The translations under genes and the position numbers were made by a program. The notes under the pieces are model-generated. The model saw only the letters and a program-made list of their open reading frames with translations, did not search any database and was not told where the DNA came from. Shown here in pieces: positions 34,345-43,645 of a stretch of 64,000 bases of DNA (position 1 is its first letter; every line of letters begins with the position of its first letter). The DNA lies in NCBI RefSeq assembly GCF_030762805.1, contig NZ_CP129113.1, positions 232,001 through 296,000 of the forward strand. The letters are read 5' to 3'. This stretch comes from Aciduricibacillus chroicocephali. Lineage in GTDB: Bacteria > Bacillota > Bacilli > Bacillales > Amphibacillaceae.

Positions 34345-35154
34345 ATGAGTCTTTCCAAGAGTACTCAACCATTGAATGAAACAGCAGTACTGGCGGCGAT
34401 GGATGTTAACCTCGCAATGGTCGAGTTCAGCATGGAACGAGAAGTAATTTGGGCAAATGAAAATTTTCGAAAAACGCTTGGTTATAGTACGAGAGAACTG
34501 AAAGGCATGCGTCATGAAAAGCTTTGTTTTAAAGATTATACACAAACGCAAGGGTACCATGATTTATGGCAGCATTTGTCTACAGGGGAGAAGTACGAGG
34601 CTAAAGTAGAAAGACGCAGCAAACAAGGAAGCCGGTTGTGGCTTGAAGCAACATATATACCGGTTATTAATGACAAACATGAAGTAGAAGCAATCCTGAA
34701 AATCGCTACAGATATTACTGAGCGGGAGAATGGTACACTGAAAATTATTGAGCGTCTGAAAACATTGCCACAGGAACTCGTTGATGTAGTTGCCCGGAAT
34801 TCTGCCGAAAAAAGTCAGGCAATTGTTGCGCTGCGAGAGCAAGTTGATGCAATAAGCGAAGTGGCGAAAGAAATACAGATGATTTCCTCACAAACAAATG
34901 TGCTTGCTCTAAATGCAACTATAGAAGCAGCTCGTGTCGGAGAAAAGGGCAAAGGGTTCAAAGTAGTGGCAGATGAAGTGAGACGCCTATCAAAAAATGT
35001 TGATGAAGCAACTCGAAGCATTAGACTTAATATTGAAAGAATTGAAGAGCAGGCTGGAAAGGTAGGTAACACGACGGAACAATTGAATGGTTCCGTTAAG
35101 GAGAAGCAGACAGATTTCGAACAGGTTTTTAAAGAAATTGAAAGTATGCTTTAA
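34345..35154 (+). CDS. Soluble PAS-domain methyl-accepting signalling protein
   Basis: This is a 269-residue cytoplasmic protein with no membrane helix. A PAS domain (about 20-130; [32 protein letters not shown]) is followed by a shortened MCP signalling hairpin (about 150-269). The tip reads [30 protein letters not shown], described here by position about 190-220. The PAS part could sense redox or a small ligand and the hairpin pass it to CheA/CheW. ATG 34345 follows GGAGGAG. Its mRNA leader is a c-di-GMP riboswitch, linking it to the motile/sessile switch. Confidence 0.88.
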   Translation: MSLSKSTQPLNETAVLAAMDVNLAMVEFSMEREVIWANENFRKTLGYSTRELKGMRHEKLCFKDYTQTQGYHDLWQHLSTGEKYEAKVERRSKQGSRLWLEATYIPVINDKHEVEAILKIATDITERENGTLKIIERLKTLPQELVDVVARNSAEKSQAIVALREQVDAISEVAKEIQMISSQTNVLALNATIEAARVGEKGKGFKVVADEVRRLSKNVDEATRSIRLNIERIEEQAGKVGNTTEQLNGSVKEKQTDFEQVFKEIESML

Positions 35155-35238
35155 TTCTAAAATCGTAACTTAGAATCTTTCTTTTTCTTCTTTAGTTGGT
35201 CACTTACTATCTGTTATAATTTAAAAAGTAATTATTCT

Positions 35239-35261
35239 CCGCCTTTTATGGGCGGTTTTTT
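35239..35261 (+). terminator. Terminator after the PAS-MCP gene
   Basis: CCGCC (35239-35243) and GGCGG (35251-35255), then TTTTTT. Confidence 0.75.
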
Positions 35262-35284
35262 GTTGTGGAAAGGATTGAAGCATA

Positions 35285-35920
35285 ATGACATTATTCATCT
35301 CTGGTTTTCTTCTCGGTATGTCTATGGTGCTCGATCTCGGAACTGCCAATGTGGCGCTCATCCGGACAGGCATTATTAAGGGTTTTCTGGCAGCTTTGCT
35401 GTTTGCGCTAGGAACAACTGTCAGCGATATGGTCTATGCAGTCTGCTCAGTACTTGGAATTGCGGCGCTTTTGCAGTCGAGCAGCATATTCCATTGGATT
35501 CTTTGGATTGCAGGAACTGTTGTACTGCTGTTCCTCGCCTACCACTCCATTCGGGATGCTTTCAAGCCAAAGTCGCTTAACATAGATGACGAAGAGCGGA
35601 AGAAGCGTAATTTGTTCCAGCAATTCCTTATGGGTATGGGGATTGGTCTATCGGCTCCAACGACTTTGCTCTGGTTCGCAACTGTAGGAGGAAGCGTCGT
35701 TTCCACCGTTATTGGCGGTGTTTCTTTCGACAGATTGCTGCCATTTTTCATAGGTTTCCTATCTATATCTGTTATTTGGGGTGCAGTACTTGCCTATATT
35801 AGCAGTCTTGGTGGTAAAGTACTTGGCGGGAAAATGATGAAGGGACTTTCACTTATATCGGGCCTTCTATTTCTGGGGTTTGCAGGTTATGTATTTTTCA
35901 ATGGTCTTAATCAATTGTAG
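35285..35920 (+). CDS. LysE/RhtB family amino-acid exporter
   Basis: This 211-residue protein with about six helices has the LysE pattern: SGFLLGMSMVLDLGTANVAL at the start and MGIGLSAPTTLLWFATVGG in the middle. A charged loop (DAFKPKSLNIDDEERKKR) separates the two halves. Members export basic or neutral amino acids. ATG 35285 follows AAAGGATTG. It lies 12 bases from the next gene, and the following three genes appear to form one operon. Confidence 0.85.
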   Translation: MTLFISGFLLGMSMVLDLGTANVALIRTGIIKGFLAALLFALGTTVSDMVYAVCSVLGIAALLQSSSIFHWILWIAGTVVLLFLAYHSIRDAFKPKSLNIDDEERKKRNLFQQFLMGMGIGLSAPTTLLWFATVGGSVVSTVIGGVSFDRLLPFFIGFLSISVIWGAVLAYISSLGGKVLGGKMMKGLSLISGLLFLGFAGYVFFNGLNQL

Positions 35921-35932
35921 GGAGGAAAGACA

Positions 35933-36445
35933 ATGATACGAAATGCGGTTGAACAAGACTTATCTGAAATACTTACTATCTATAATGATGCAATCCTTAA
36001 TACGACGGCTGTGTATCACTATGATGAGAAAACAATTGAAGAGCGGAAGAGTTGGTTTGCTGGAAAAATGGCAAATCAAGAACCAGTTCTAGTGTACGAG
36101 GAATTGGGCAAAGTATTTGGCTTTGCAACATACGGGACATTTCGTCCTTGGCCTGCGTTTAAATATGCAATTGAACATTCCATATATGTATCAAGTACAG
36201 GCAAAGGAAAAGGTATTGGTTCGCAGCTGCTCAAGGAGCTAATTGACATAGCTTCCGAAAGAGGCATAAAGACGATGGTTGCTGGAATCGACACGAGTAA
36301 TCCAGCAAGTATCGCATTGCATGAGAAATTCGGATTTACCCACTCAGGAACGATACAAAATGCAGGCTACAAATTTGGTCGCTGGCTCGATTTAGCCTTT
36401 TATCAACTTGATTTTCCAGGGCCGAAGAATCCGGTAGAAGGGTGA
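35933..36445 (+). CDS. GNAT acetyltransferase, phosphinothricin-acetyltransferase-like
   Basis: This 170-residue protein of the PAT/YwnH group has IRNAVEQDLSEILTIYNDAI at the N terminus. The acetyl-CoA loop is GKGKGIGSQLL (about 83-93), then NPASIALHEKFGF and GRWLDLAFYQ, a signature of this group. Relatives acetylate phosphinothricin or methionine sulfone/sulfoximine. ATG 35933 follows GGGAGGAAAG. It is in a tight cluster between a LysE exporter and a UDG-like gene. Confidence 0.88.
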   Translation: MIRNAVEQDLSEILTIYNDAILNTTAVYHYDEKTIEERKSWFAGKMANQEPVLVYEELGKVFGFATYGTFRPWPAFKYAIEHSIYVSSTGKGKGIGSQLLKELIDIASERGIKTMVAGIDTSNPASIALHEKFGFTHSGTIQNAGYKFGRWLDLAFYQLDFPGPKNPVEG

Positions 36446-36451
36446 AATAGA

Positions 36452-37207
36452 ATGATTTCTCCGCAAATTGAAGAAGTGGACTCTTATTTGCAGGCAATCT
36501 CGGGAATGCCTGCAAATTTCCCGCTAAAAAAGGCGGATTTGCTAAGTATAAGTAGTAGGTTCCTTATGCAGGAAGAGGGTCCGCTTACGATGTACTATGC
36601 GCCGCATAATGAGGTTATCAATACTGCGGCAAGAGTAGTCATCGTCGGAATCACACCGGGCTGGTCACAGATGAAAACAGCTCTTGAAGCAGCGAAGCGG
36701 GCGGAAATAGAAGGAGCAAGTACTGAGGTAATGCTCAAGCGCGCCAAACAATCTGCCGGATTTGCCGGTTCGATGCGTACACATTTGATTCAGATGCTTG
36801 ACGGTATCGGGATTTCCTCCTTATTTAATCTTTCTTCTTCCGCTGAATTATTCGAAGAACGTACAGACTTGCTGCATACAACTTCCATTATCAAATACCC
36901 AATATTTAAAAATGGGAAAAATTACACAGGCCATGCACCAAAAATGGATCGAGTTGAGATGTTGAAACCATACATTGAAAAAGTGTTTCCAGAAGAACTC
37001 AGTCTGATTGAGGGAGAATACTTGCTCATCCCGCTTGGAAAGGCTGTCGGTGAAATACTTGGACAGCTTGCTGAGGTGAAGAAGATACGTGCTGAACGCT
37101 GTCTCTTTGGCTTCCCACATCCGTCTGGAGCGAATGGCCATCGAGTAAGCCAGTTTGCATCAGAGCAAGAGCGGCTGCGGTCAATTGTGCAAGCATGGAA
37201 GAAGTAA
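36452..37207 (+). CDS. Uracil-DNA-glycosylase-superfamily-like protein
   Basis: This 251-residue protein shows the two superfamily active-site elements. Motif 1 is VVIVGITPGWSQM near residue 65 (G-x-x-P-G type) and motif 2 is GFPHPSGANGHR near 221, the leucine-loop H-P-S. Between them lies a divergent alpha/beta core. Motif 1 has threonine where Mug-type enzymes have asparagine, so base specificity or even glycosylase activity is uncertain. ATG 36452 lies six bases after the GNAT stop behind AGAAGGG, so it is in the LysE-GNAT cluster. Confidence 0.65.
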   Translation: MISPQIEEVDSYLQAISGMPANFPLKKADLLSISSRFLMQEEGPLTMYYAPHNEVINTAARVVIVGITPGWSQMKTALEAAKRAEIEGASTEVMLKRAKQSAGFAGSMRTHLIQMLDGIGISSLFNLSSSAELFEERTDLLHTTSIIKYPIFKNGKNYTGHAPKMDRVEMLKPYIEKVFPEELSLIEGEYLLIPLGKAVGEILGQLAEVKKIRAERCLFGFPHPSGANGHRVSQFASEQERLRSIVQAWKK

Positions 37208-37223
37208 AACTTGTTAATGGTAT

Positions 37224-37265
37224 AAAAAAATCAGCTATCCATATTAGGATAGCTGATTTTTTTAT
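37224..37265 (+). terminator. Bidirectional terminator
   Basis: Perfect 14-bp arms 37227-37240 and 37247-37260 flanked by A and T runs, between convergent genes. Confidence 0.92.
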
Positions 37266-37984
37266 ACACCTCGTTTGTTCCCCCATAAATACGTATGGAG
37301 TTGCGGTAATACTTTTACGTTATTTAAATCGGTGCTCTCCATTACTCGATCAATAAGTTTTTCATACTTGCGAAGCAAATGTGCAACGAGAGCAGCATCA
37401 TCAAGTGTCACCAAGTCATCATTTCCGACTTGTAAGTACCAGTCAGCATCTGGATAACGTTTATATAAATCAACAGCGTAGTCGAAATCTGCATCATCAA
37501 AAATGACGACTTTCAAGCTGAAGCGCCCTTTCTGCTCAGCTTGCAATGTGCGGATTATTTCATCGAGAACAGTATAGTTTGTCACCATTCCGGAACTTGG
37601 TGGCTTCGGTGAAATGGTCAGTTCATCAATTTCATTGAACCATGGCTTCCATTTGCTCCCCTGGGTTTCAAGCGCCACTTTATGGCCACGCTCATGGAGC
37701 AGTTCAATCAGTTCACCCAAACTCTTCAGTAAACCAGGATTCCCTCCAGAAATAGTTACATGATTGTATCTTCCACGTGCAAGATTATCTAGTTCCTGAA
37801 CGATTTCCTCTGCTTCCATCATACGGATATTGTCCTTCTCACTGCCATCCCAAGTGAACTTGGAATCGCACCAAGAACAGCTGTAATCACAGCCCGCTGT
37901 ACGAACGAACATTGTTTTTTGTCCAATGACCATACCTTCCCCCTGGATGGTAGGGCCGAAGATTTCCATAACGGGTGTCTTCAT
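37262..37984 (-). CDS. queE: 7-carboxy-7-deazaguanine synthase
   Basis: This 240-residue radical SAM enzyme converts 6-carboxy-tetrahydropterin to 7-carboxy-7-deazaguanine in queuosine biosynthesis. The cluster motif is CDYSCSWC (C32, C36, C39), the usual radical SAM spacing for QueE. EIFGPTIQGEGMVIG binds substrate, and TISGGNPGL lies near 98. It is the last gene of queC-queD-queE, overlapping queD by ATGA. Confidence 0.95.
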   Translation of the reverse strand: MKTPVMEIFGPTIQGEGMVIGQKTMFVRTAGCDYSCSWCDSKFTWDGSEKDNIRMMEAEEIVQELDNLARGRYNHVTISGGNPGLLKSLGELIELLHERGHKVALETQGSKWKPWFNEIDELTISPKPPSSGMVTNYTVLDEIIRTLQAEQKGRFSLKVVIFDDADFDYAVDLYKRYPDADWYLQVGNDDLVTLDDAALVAHLLRKYEKLIDRVMESTDLNNVKVLPQLHTYLWGNKRGV

Positions 37985-38418
37985 GATCGGTCACCTGCTT
38001 TCGGACGGTACACGCAGTAGCTCGTAGGTGTCTCGCGAAGGAAGACTTGCAGACATACAGGCTTATTAGGAAGTTCGCTAAGATGTTCAGAGATGACTTC
38101 ATGAATGGTTCTGGCAACAACTTCGCTTGTCGGGAAGTAATTGGCCTCCTCGTTTGAGAATAGGGGATCATCATTTAGAATCCGATGGTCAAAACGTTTA
38201 TGAATCAAATCCTTGATCATTTTGAAGTTTATCAAAAATCCTTGTTCATCGAGTACATCGCCGGCAACTGTCACATTGACAAAATACGTATGTCCATGGG
38301 TGCGCTGGCAAGGACCAGCTTCATCATGAGGAACATAATGTGCTGCTGCAAAGTGAAAATCTTTATTTAGTTCATACATATAGTCATGTGGTGGTACAGG
38401 ATAGATTTGTTGCATCAT
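37981..38418 (-). CDS. queD: 6-carboxy-5,6,7,8-tetrahydropterin synthase
   Basis: This 145-residue PTPS-fold enzyme makes 6-carboxytetrahydropterin from dihydroneopterin triphosphate. Zinc histidines lie in HFAAAHYVP and [10 protein letters not shown], a Cys-containing segment in GPCQRTHGH, and DHRILND and PTSEVVART as in other QueD proteins. The start overlaps the queC stop by ATGA and its stop overlaps queE, so translation is coupled. Confidence 0.95.
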   Translation of the reverse strand: MMQQIYPVPPHDYMYELNKDFHFAAAHYVPHDEAGPCQRTHGHTYFVNVTVAGDVLDEQGFLINFKMIKDLIHKRFDHRILNDDPLFSNEEANYFPTSEVVARTIHEVISEHLSELPNKPVCLQVFLRETPTSYCVYRPKAGDRS

Positions 38419-39083
38419 TTAAGAGCACCTGCCGTTCTGCGTCCAAGATATTGTTCAAGCCCTTGATTGCGCAGTTCACATGAAGGACATGTGCCACAGC
38501 CATTACCCATCACGCCGTTGTAGCATGTAAGTGTCTTTTCTCTAACAAAGTCAAACGCTCCAAGCTGATCACTCAGTTCCCAAACCTCTGATTTATCAAG
38601 CCACATGAGAGGTGTCTGAAGTACAAAGTCATCATCCATTGCGAGATTCAGTGTGACATTCAAGCTTTTTATGAAACCGTCACGGCAGTCCGGGTAGCCA
38701 CTGAAATCTGTCTGGCTTACACCTGTAATGATATGACGAGCTCCAATTTGGCGTGCAAGAATAGCAGCGAAGGAGAAGAATACAAGATTCCTCCCGGGTA
38801 CAAACGTTGTCGGCAGACCGTCTTCGCCCGTCTCGATCTCCTGGTCATCACGGGTCAACGCATTTGGAGCAAGCTGGTTAAGCAAATCCATATTAAGTTC
38901 ATGCTGGCGGATACCAAGTTCTTCACAGATTGCACGGGCGCAATCAAGCTCTGCTGCATGCCGCTGTCCGTATTGGAATGTAACTGTTTCAACCGTTTCG
39001 AAACGTTCCAGAGCCCAAAACAGACATGTCGTACTGTCTTGTCCGCCACTGAAAACGACGACAGCTTTTTCTTTCTTTTTCAT
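38415..39083 (-). CDS. queC: 7-cyano-7-deazaguanine synthase
   Basis: This 222-residue PP-loop ATPase converts 7-carboxy-7-deazaguanine to preQ0. The [14 protein letters not shown] pyrophosphate loop lies at 12-25, [12 protein letters not shown] near 96, and the zinc site uses cysteines in [20 protein letters not shown] 39083 follows AGAGGAGAAAC. It is the first gene of the queCDE operon and lies behind a preQ1 riboswitch with a terminator. Confidence 0.95.
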   Translation of the reverse strand: MKKKEKAVVVFSGGQDSTTCLFWALERFETVETVTFQYGQRHAAELDCARAICEELGIRQHELNMDLLNQLAPNALTRDDQEIETGEDGLPTTFVPGRNLVFFSFAAILARQIGARHIITGVSQTDFSGYPDCRDGFIKSLNVTLNLAMDDDFVLQTPLMWLDKSEVWELSDQLGAFDFVREKTLTCYNGVMGNGCGTCPSCELRNQGLEQYLGRRTAGALK

Positions 39084-39140
39084 TTATAGTTTCTCCTCTC
39101 GACTTGCAAGAAGAGCCCGAAAAGCGTCCTTGATTAAAGC

Positions 39141-39169
39141 AAAAAAGACAGCACCAAGAAGCATGCTGT
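39141..39169 (-). terminator. Riboswitch terminator before queC
   Basis: On the minus strand the arms at 39169-39163 and 39154-39148 form a hairpin followed by a T run (39147-39141). It directly follows the preQ1 aptamer, as an expression platform would. Confidence 0.75.
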
Positions 39170-39172
39170 TGG

Positions 39173-39212
39173 CTTCCTAGTTTTTTAGAGATGGAGGATT
39201 TCGAACATCTTC
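39173..39212 (-). ncRNA. preQ1-I riboswitch
   Basis: On the minus strand: stem AGATG/CATCT, loop starting TTC and ending CTC, then the A-rich tail CTAAAAAACTAGGA. Loop TCCT can pair with tail AGGA to form the pseudoknot. This is the preQ1-I layout upstream of queC seen in Bacillus. The remaining gap up to 39452 shows only a possible -10 (CATAAT, 39232-39227). Confidence 0.82.
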
Positions 39213-39452
39213 TGCATCATAGCAGTATTATGGTGCTCCTTTTACTCTAACACGAATAACGACGCTTGTCTTGTTAGGATTAAGGCGATTTTTAGGAAGT
39301 AACCTTAACATAATATAGAAATATGAAAAGTCCTTTGAGCGCATCCAAATTTTAATCAGAAGGCGAAATGATAAAATGCTCACGGTATGAATGTCTACCA
39401 ACCTTGCATATATTATTCTAGCTGATCGATTTGAAGAAATGAGGTTACACAG

Positions 39453-40259
39453 GTGGATACATTCATCACATTTACCCCATTGGAGCAGGCTCTGCTTATA
39501 GGAACTTTCACTTGGTTGATGACGGCATTCGGTGCCTCATTTGTCTTTGCTTCAAAGGACTTCAACCAGAGAGTCATGGATGCAATGCTTGGATTCGCTG
39601 GTGGTGTCATGATTGCAGCAAGCTTCTGGTCGCTCCTTAAACCTGCAGCTGCAATGGCGGATGAAGCTGGTACGAGTGCTTGGATTCCAACTGCAACTGG
39701 TTTCATTCTAGGGGGCTTTTTTCTTTGGGCAGTGGACAAACTCTTGCCTCATTTGCATCCGAATATGGGATTGGCACAGGCGGAAGGAATCCAGTCCCAC
39801 AAGAAAAAGCGTAGTACATTGCTTGTGCTCGCAATCACTTTGCACAATATTCCAGAAGGGCTCGCAATTGGCGTTTCAATAGGAGCTGTTTCCCTTGGGG
39901 GAGCAGAGTTTGCGAGTGTACTCATTCTGGCAGTTGGGTTAGGTTTGCAAAATATCCCAGAAGGTTTTGCTGTTTCTATGCCGTTGCGGCGTGAGGGACT
40001 TTCAAGGAGAAGAAGCTTCATGTATGGTCAGCTCTCTGGTCTTGTTGAACCTGTTGCCGCTGTTGTTGGCGTCCTGGCTGTCGGGCTCTTTCAACCGCTT
40101 CTTCCTTATGCACTTAGTTTTGCCGCTGGAGCAATGATATTTGTTGTCGTCGAGGAAGTGGTGCCTGCCGCACATGAAGAAGGGAATGGGGATCTCGCTT
40201 CGGCTTTTCTGATTATCGGATTTACACTGATGATGGTACTGGACATCATGCTTGGTTAA
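39453..40259 (+). CDS. ZIP family metal transporter (GufA/ZupT-like)
   Basis: This 268-residue protein with eight predicted helices carries the metal-binding helices TLHNIPEGLAIGVS (about 128-141) and GLQNIPEGFAVSMP. It also has EEVVPAAHEEG in the later helices, the ZIP pattern for divalent cation uptake (Zn, Mn or Fe). GTG 39453 follows GAGGTTAC. It is a single gene; no metal-regulator box is apparent upstream. Confidence 0.92.
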   Translation: MDTFITFTPLEQALLIGTFTWLMTAFGASFVFASKDFNQRVMDAMLGFAGGVMIAASFWSLLKPAAAMADEAGTSAWIPTATGFILGGFFLWAVDKLLPHLHPNMGLAQAEGIQSHKKKRSTLLVLAITLHNIPEGLAIGVSIGAVSLGGAEFASVLILAVGLGLQNIPEGFAVSMPLRREGLSRRRSFMYGQLSGLVEPVAAVVGVLAVGLFQPLLPYALSFAAGAMIFVVVEEVVPAAHEEGNGDLASAFLIIGFTLMMVLDIMLG

Positions 40260-40310
40260 AAGGAGCCTAGTGGGAAAGTGAGCATAAATCAGCCATTTTG
40301 GGCAAACAAA

Positions 40311-40340
40311 AAAGCAGGGATGCAAATATCCCTGCTTTAT
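40311..40340 (+). terminator. Bidirectional terminator
   Basis: Perfect 11-bp arms 40311-40321 and 40328-40338 between convergent genes. Confidence 0.85.
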
Positions 40341-40351
40341 CAGTTGAAACA

Positions 40352-41710
40352 TTAGTTGTTTTCGAGCATTAGTTTTCCTTTTGGTTCGCCGACAATACCT
40401 TCATTCAAATCGAAGACAATATTACCGCGCAAAATTGTTTTTGTCACACGGCAGCCGATATCAAAACCTTCATAGGCGCTGAATTTATTTTTATAATACA
40501 GGTCCTCACTCTTCAGTGTATAGCTCTGATTCGGATCTACAAAAATAATATCAGCATCCTTACCAAGCGCAATTTCTCCTTTGTTCGGGAAGTTGAAACG
40601 CTTGGATGGATTTGTTGCGATTAGATGAACGAACTGTTCAACCGGCATGTTGCGCTGCTTAACAGCAAGGTCGAACATAAGGTCAACGTTGTTCTGGCAG
40701 CCGCTAATCCCGCCCCATGCTTCAAAGAGAGGAGCATCTTTCAAGTCCCAAGTGCAAGGGGAGTGGTCTGATGTAAGCCAGCCGATATTACCTGCAAGCA
40801 GTTCATCCCAAAGTCTTTCCTGGTCTGCTTTTTTACGCAATGGAGGCTGACATTTTGCCTTTGGTCCGATTGCATCTACATCTTCTGCTGAAAGAGCAAA
40901 GTAGTGTGGGCATGATTCGACTGTTACATCTTGACCTTCACGTTGCGCTTTAAGAATTTCTTGAATAGCTTCAGAGGTGCTGATGTGTACTAAATGAAGT
41001 TTGCATCCAGTTTCTTTAGCGAAGAGAATGGCACGCTTAACTGCTTCGACTTCAGTAAAGATTGGACGGCTTTCTGCATAGTCAACACCTGTTGTCTTGC
41101 CTTCGCGCATTTTATCCTCTGCAAGTCTTCTTGTAATATCCGGATTCTCTGCATGAATGCAAAGTAGCTGATCAAGTTCAGCGAGCTTCTGCATTCCTTT
41201 GTAGAGAGTATAATCATCTACATTGGCAAAGTCTTCAGGAATATCGCTGCCACAGTCGGAAATGAAGCATTTGAAAGCTTTTACGCCGCCTTTTGCTTGT
41301 TCCTCAAGCTGGTGGATGTTCCCTGGGATCAAACCGCCGTAAAAACTGTAGTCTACATAGTTTTTTCCTTTTGCAGCTTCAATTTTTAGGTCAAGGGCTG
41401 CTTTGTTTGTTGTCGCCGGGAGAGCGTTTAGCGGCATTTCAACATAACTTGTTGTACCACCAGCTGCAAGAGCCTGGGAGCCTGTAACAAAGCCTTCCCA
41501 TTCGGTTCTCCCTGGTTCACTGATATGGACATGCGTATCAATCATTCCTGGCATGACGTACTGGCCATTTGCATCAATGGTCTTGGCAGCTTCTTCATCG
41601 ATTTTATCAGCTATGCAAGCAATTTTCTCATTTTTGATGCCAATATCTGCTTTTCTAACTTCATCATAAAAAACTACGTTGCCATTTTTGATTATCAAAT
41701 CGTATGTCAT
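40352..41710 (-). CDS. allB: Allantoinase
   Basis: This 452-residue cyclic amidohydrolase opens allantoin to allantoate in purine breakdown. Metal motif [17 protein letters not shown] lies near 59, the bridging lysine region [13 protein letters not shown] near 145, LHLVHIST near 240 and TSDHSPC near 316, all typical of AllB/PucH. ATG 41710 follows AAGGAGAGATG. It sits downstream of the allantoin permease gene on the same strand, separated by a perfect hairpin that may lower its expression relative to the permease. Confidence 0.93.
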   Translation of the reverse strand: MTYDLIIKNGNVVFYDEVRKADIGIKNEKIACIADKIDEEAAKTIDANGQYVMPGMIDTHVHISEPGRTEWEGFVTGSQALAAGGTTSYVEMPLNALPATTNKAALDLKIEAAKGKNYVDYSFYGGLIPGNIHQLEEQAKGGVKAFKCFISDCGSDIPEDFANVDDYTLYKGMQKLAELDQLLCIHAENPDITRRLAEDKMREGKTTGVDYAESRPIFTEVEAVKRAILFAKETGCKLHLVHISTSEAIQEILKAQREGQDVTVESCPHYFALSAEDVDAIGPKAKCQPPLRKKADQERLWDELLAGNIGWLTSDHSPCTWDLKDAPLFEAWGGISGCQNNVDLMFDLAVKQRNMPVEQFVHLIATNPSKRFNFPNKGEIALGKDADIIFVDPNQSYTLKSEDLYYKNKFSAYEGFDIGCRVTKTILRGNIVFDLNEGIVGEPKGKLMLENN

Positions 41711-41732
41711 GCTTCATCTCTCCTTAGAAAAT

Positions 41733-41759
41733 AGGCAGGCTGATGTCATCAGCCTGCCT
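41733..41759 (-). terminator. Hairpin between pucI and allB
   Basis: Perfect 12-bp arms (41733-41744, 41748-41759) around GTC. On the minus strand only a short interrupted T stretch follows, so it may be a partial terminator or an RNA stabiliser between the two genes. Confidence 0.65.
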
Positions 41760-41792
41760 TTATTAAATCTTATCATGCAAGCAGGTGATTAA

Positions 41793-43202
41793 TCACTCAG
41801 CGTGCTTCTTTTCGAATATTGTTCCTTTTTTGAAAGGTGAATTTTTGAATCCGAATTTCATCAGTAGGAAGTAGGCTATGCCTGCAACAATGAAACCGAT
41901 GATCCAGGCAAGATCAACTTCAATGAAGGCAGCGGCTGCTCCAATTAGCAAAGCTGTAAAGGCTGCCGGATTATAGCCTGCAAATGCACCATTTTTATCA
42001 TAGAGTTCTTCCACATTCATTTTCTGTTTACGTAATACATAGTATTCAAGCAACAGAATGGCTACGAGTGGCCCTAGGAATGCTGAGTAAATCAAAACGA
42101 ACATGTTCAGACCTTCTGAGGATGAATCTTTTACGAGCACCCATGGGAAGGAGACCAATGCAAGAAGGCCTGCAATTGTTGCTGCTGCCTTATATGGCAT
42201 TTTTGTAAATAATTGAATTACATATGTTGGTGCAATGATATTTGCGACCATGTTTGTCGCGACAACGCCAAGAACGATGAACATAGAAACGCCTACTGTA
42301 ATGTATGGGTTATCTACAACAATTGCGAATGCTTTAACAGGGTTTGAATTACCTGTTGCAGATGCAAGCATGACACCAAGTATCAAAACGAATCCATAAG
42401 CGACCAGGATAGGCAGGAAGTACAGCATTCCTCGCTTGCCATCACTATAGCCAGCCTTCAATTCACGAGAGTAATCAGAAGCACTGAGGAAGATGGCAGC
42501 ATAGTTTCCAAGGAAGACCATGATCATCCCGAAGAAATGAACGCCCCAAGTACCTTTTGCATGAACCCAGTTATCAGTTATTGCCGTGCTATGTGAACCA
42601 AGCAGTTTAACGAACACATAGATAAGACCAAGCATGATTACAACGGAAGCGATTGCTTCAACCCATTTGATAGCATGGAAACCAAAGAGAGAAAGGACAA
42701 CTTGGAAAATAACAAGTGCGACGAAGCAGATTGCAATGCTATCGAAGCCGCCGCTAGTGAAAATCTTAAGTATTTCGTTAAGGGCAGTAGCCCCAATCCA
42801 ACTCTGGACACCATACCAGATAACGGCTGGTACTGCGCGTAGAAGGGAGGAAATAATCGTTCCTTTTAACCCAAACGACATACGCAGTTGCACTACATAA
42901 GGTACACCGGTACGGTAACCAACACGATCATTTAACGCAAAGATAAGGGAAATGATCCCAATGGCAATGATTGCTGCAGCAAATGTCTGGAAAATATTCA
43001 ATGTTGCCAGACCAGCTACGACTACGCTGGCACCAAGTGTCATGTTTCCGAGATTAACACCATCGCCAATCCACATGAACATGTACGAAAGCGGCCCTAC
43101 TGTACGGTCTGCTTGGCCATTCGGACGCAAAGTCTTGTCTTCGTTTGCCATGACTGATACGTCTTGTGCTGTTGTTTTGTTGTTTTCGTCAATGGAAGTC
43201 AT
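41793..43202 (-). CDS. pucI: Allantoin permease, NCS1 family
   Basis: This 469-residue transporter with twelve helices has the NCS1 signature SYMFMWIGDGVNLGNMTLGA near 39. RTGVPYVVQLRMSFG near 98 and the NPAAFTALLIGAAAAF late segment follow. NCS1 proteins import nucleobases and hydantoins with H+ or Na+. Adjacency to allB indicates allantoin. ATG 43202 follows AAAAGGAGTTG. A cre-like site about 170 bases upstream suggests carbon repression. Confidence 0.92.
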   Translation of the reverse strand: MTSIDENNKTTAQDVSVMANEDKTLRPNGQADRTVGPLSYMFMWIGDGVNLGNMTLGASVVVAGLATLNIFQTFAAAIIAIGIISLIFALNDRVGYRTGVPYVVQLRMSFGLKGTIISSLLRAVPAVIWYGVQSWIGATALNEILKIFTSGGFDSIAICFVALVIFQVVLSLFGFHAIKWVEAIASVVIMLGLIYVFVKLLGSHSTAITDNWVHAKGTWGVHFFGMIMVFLGNYAAIFLSASDYSRELKAGYSDGKRGMLYFLPILVAYGFVLILGVMLASATGNSNPVKAFAIVVDNPYITVGVSMFIVLGVVATNMVANIIAPTYVIQLFTKMPYKAAATIAGLLALVSFPWVLVKDSSSEGLNMFVLIYSAFLGPLVAILLLEYYVLRKQKMNVEELYDKNGAFAGYNPAAFTALLIGAAAAFIEVDLAWIIGFIVAGIAYFLLMKFGFKNSPFKKGTIFEKKHAE

Positions 43203-43323
43203 GATGACACAACTCCTTTTAAATTTGAGTAAGCGGTTGTAAAAATGGCAGTATTAATTGGATACAGTCAGCGGGTCATTCTTTTTTATGACTGGCTGAA
43301 AGCCCTTGCAACAAGGATTTTGA

Positions 43324-43333
43324 ACATGCATGT
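43324..43333. promoter_or_regulatory. Palindrome ACATGCATGT in the pucI leader
   Basis: A perfect 10-bp palindrome lies between the likely pucI promoter and its start, a possible operator. The function is unknown. Confidence 0.3.
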
Positions 43334-43369
43334 ATTTGCTGTACTTATAAGTTGCCCTAATTGTATTAA

Positions 43370-43383
43370 GGAAAACGCTTTCT
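43370..43383 (-). promoter_or_regulatory. cre (CcpA) site upstream of pucI
   Basis: On the minus strand AGAAAGCGTTTTCC matches the CcpA consensus TGAAARCGYTTTCN-type core except at the ends. It lies just upstream of a likely promoter region (TTATAAG) for pucI. The 440-base gap from 43203 to 43645 holds this site, the palindrome above and the terminator at 43526-43562, and no gene I can support. Confidence 0.6.
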
Positions 43384-43525
43384 GTTGAAAAATATAAACA
43401 AAGCGACGTTGAAACATGACGAATTACAGAATGCATAAAACGAAATGGAAAACAGGACGATTTTTGATAAAAGCAAGTGGTTTTCTTTGAGTTAAAACAA
43501 AGACACCTTGTTAAGGCTTTGGGAC

Positions 43526-43562
43526 TAAAAAAGATGAAGTGCCCAATCTTGGACACTTCATC
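43526..43562 (-). terminator. Terminator after the LytTR gene
   Basis: Perfect 9-bp arms 43554-43562 and 43533-43541; on the minus strand a TTTTTT run follows (43532-43526). Confidence 0.8.
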
Positions 43563-43645
43563 TATTATTGCCTGGATCCCTCAGAAAAAAACCGGAAATA
43601 CTAAAAAATTCGCATGCTTTCAAAAACATTGCTTAGAGCATCCCT

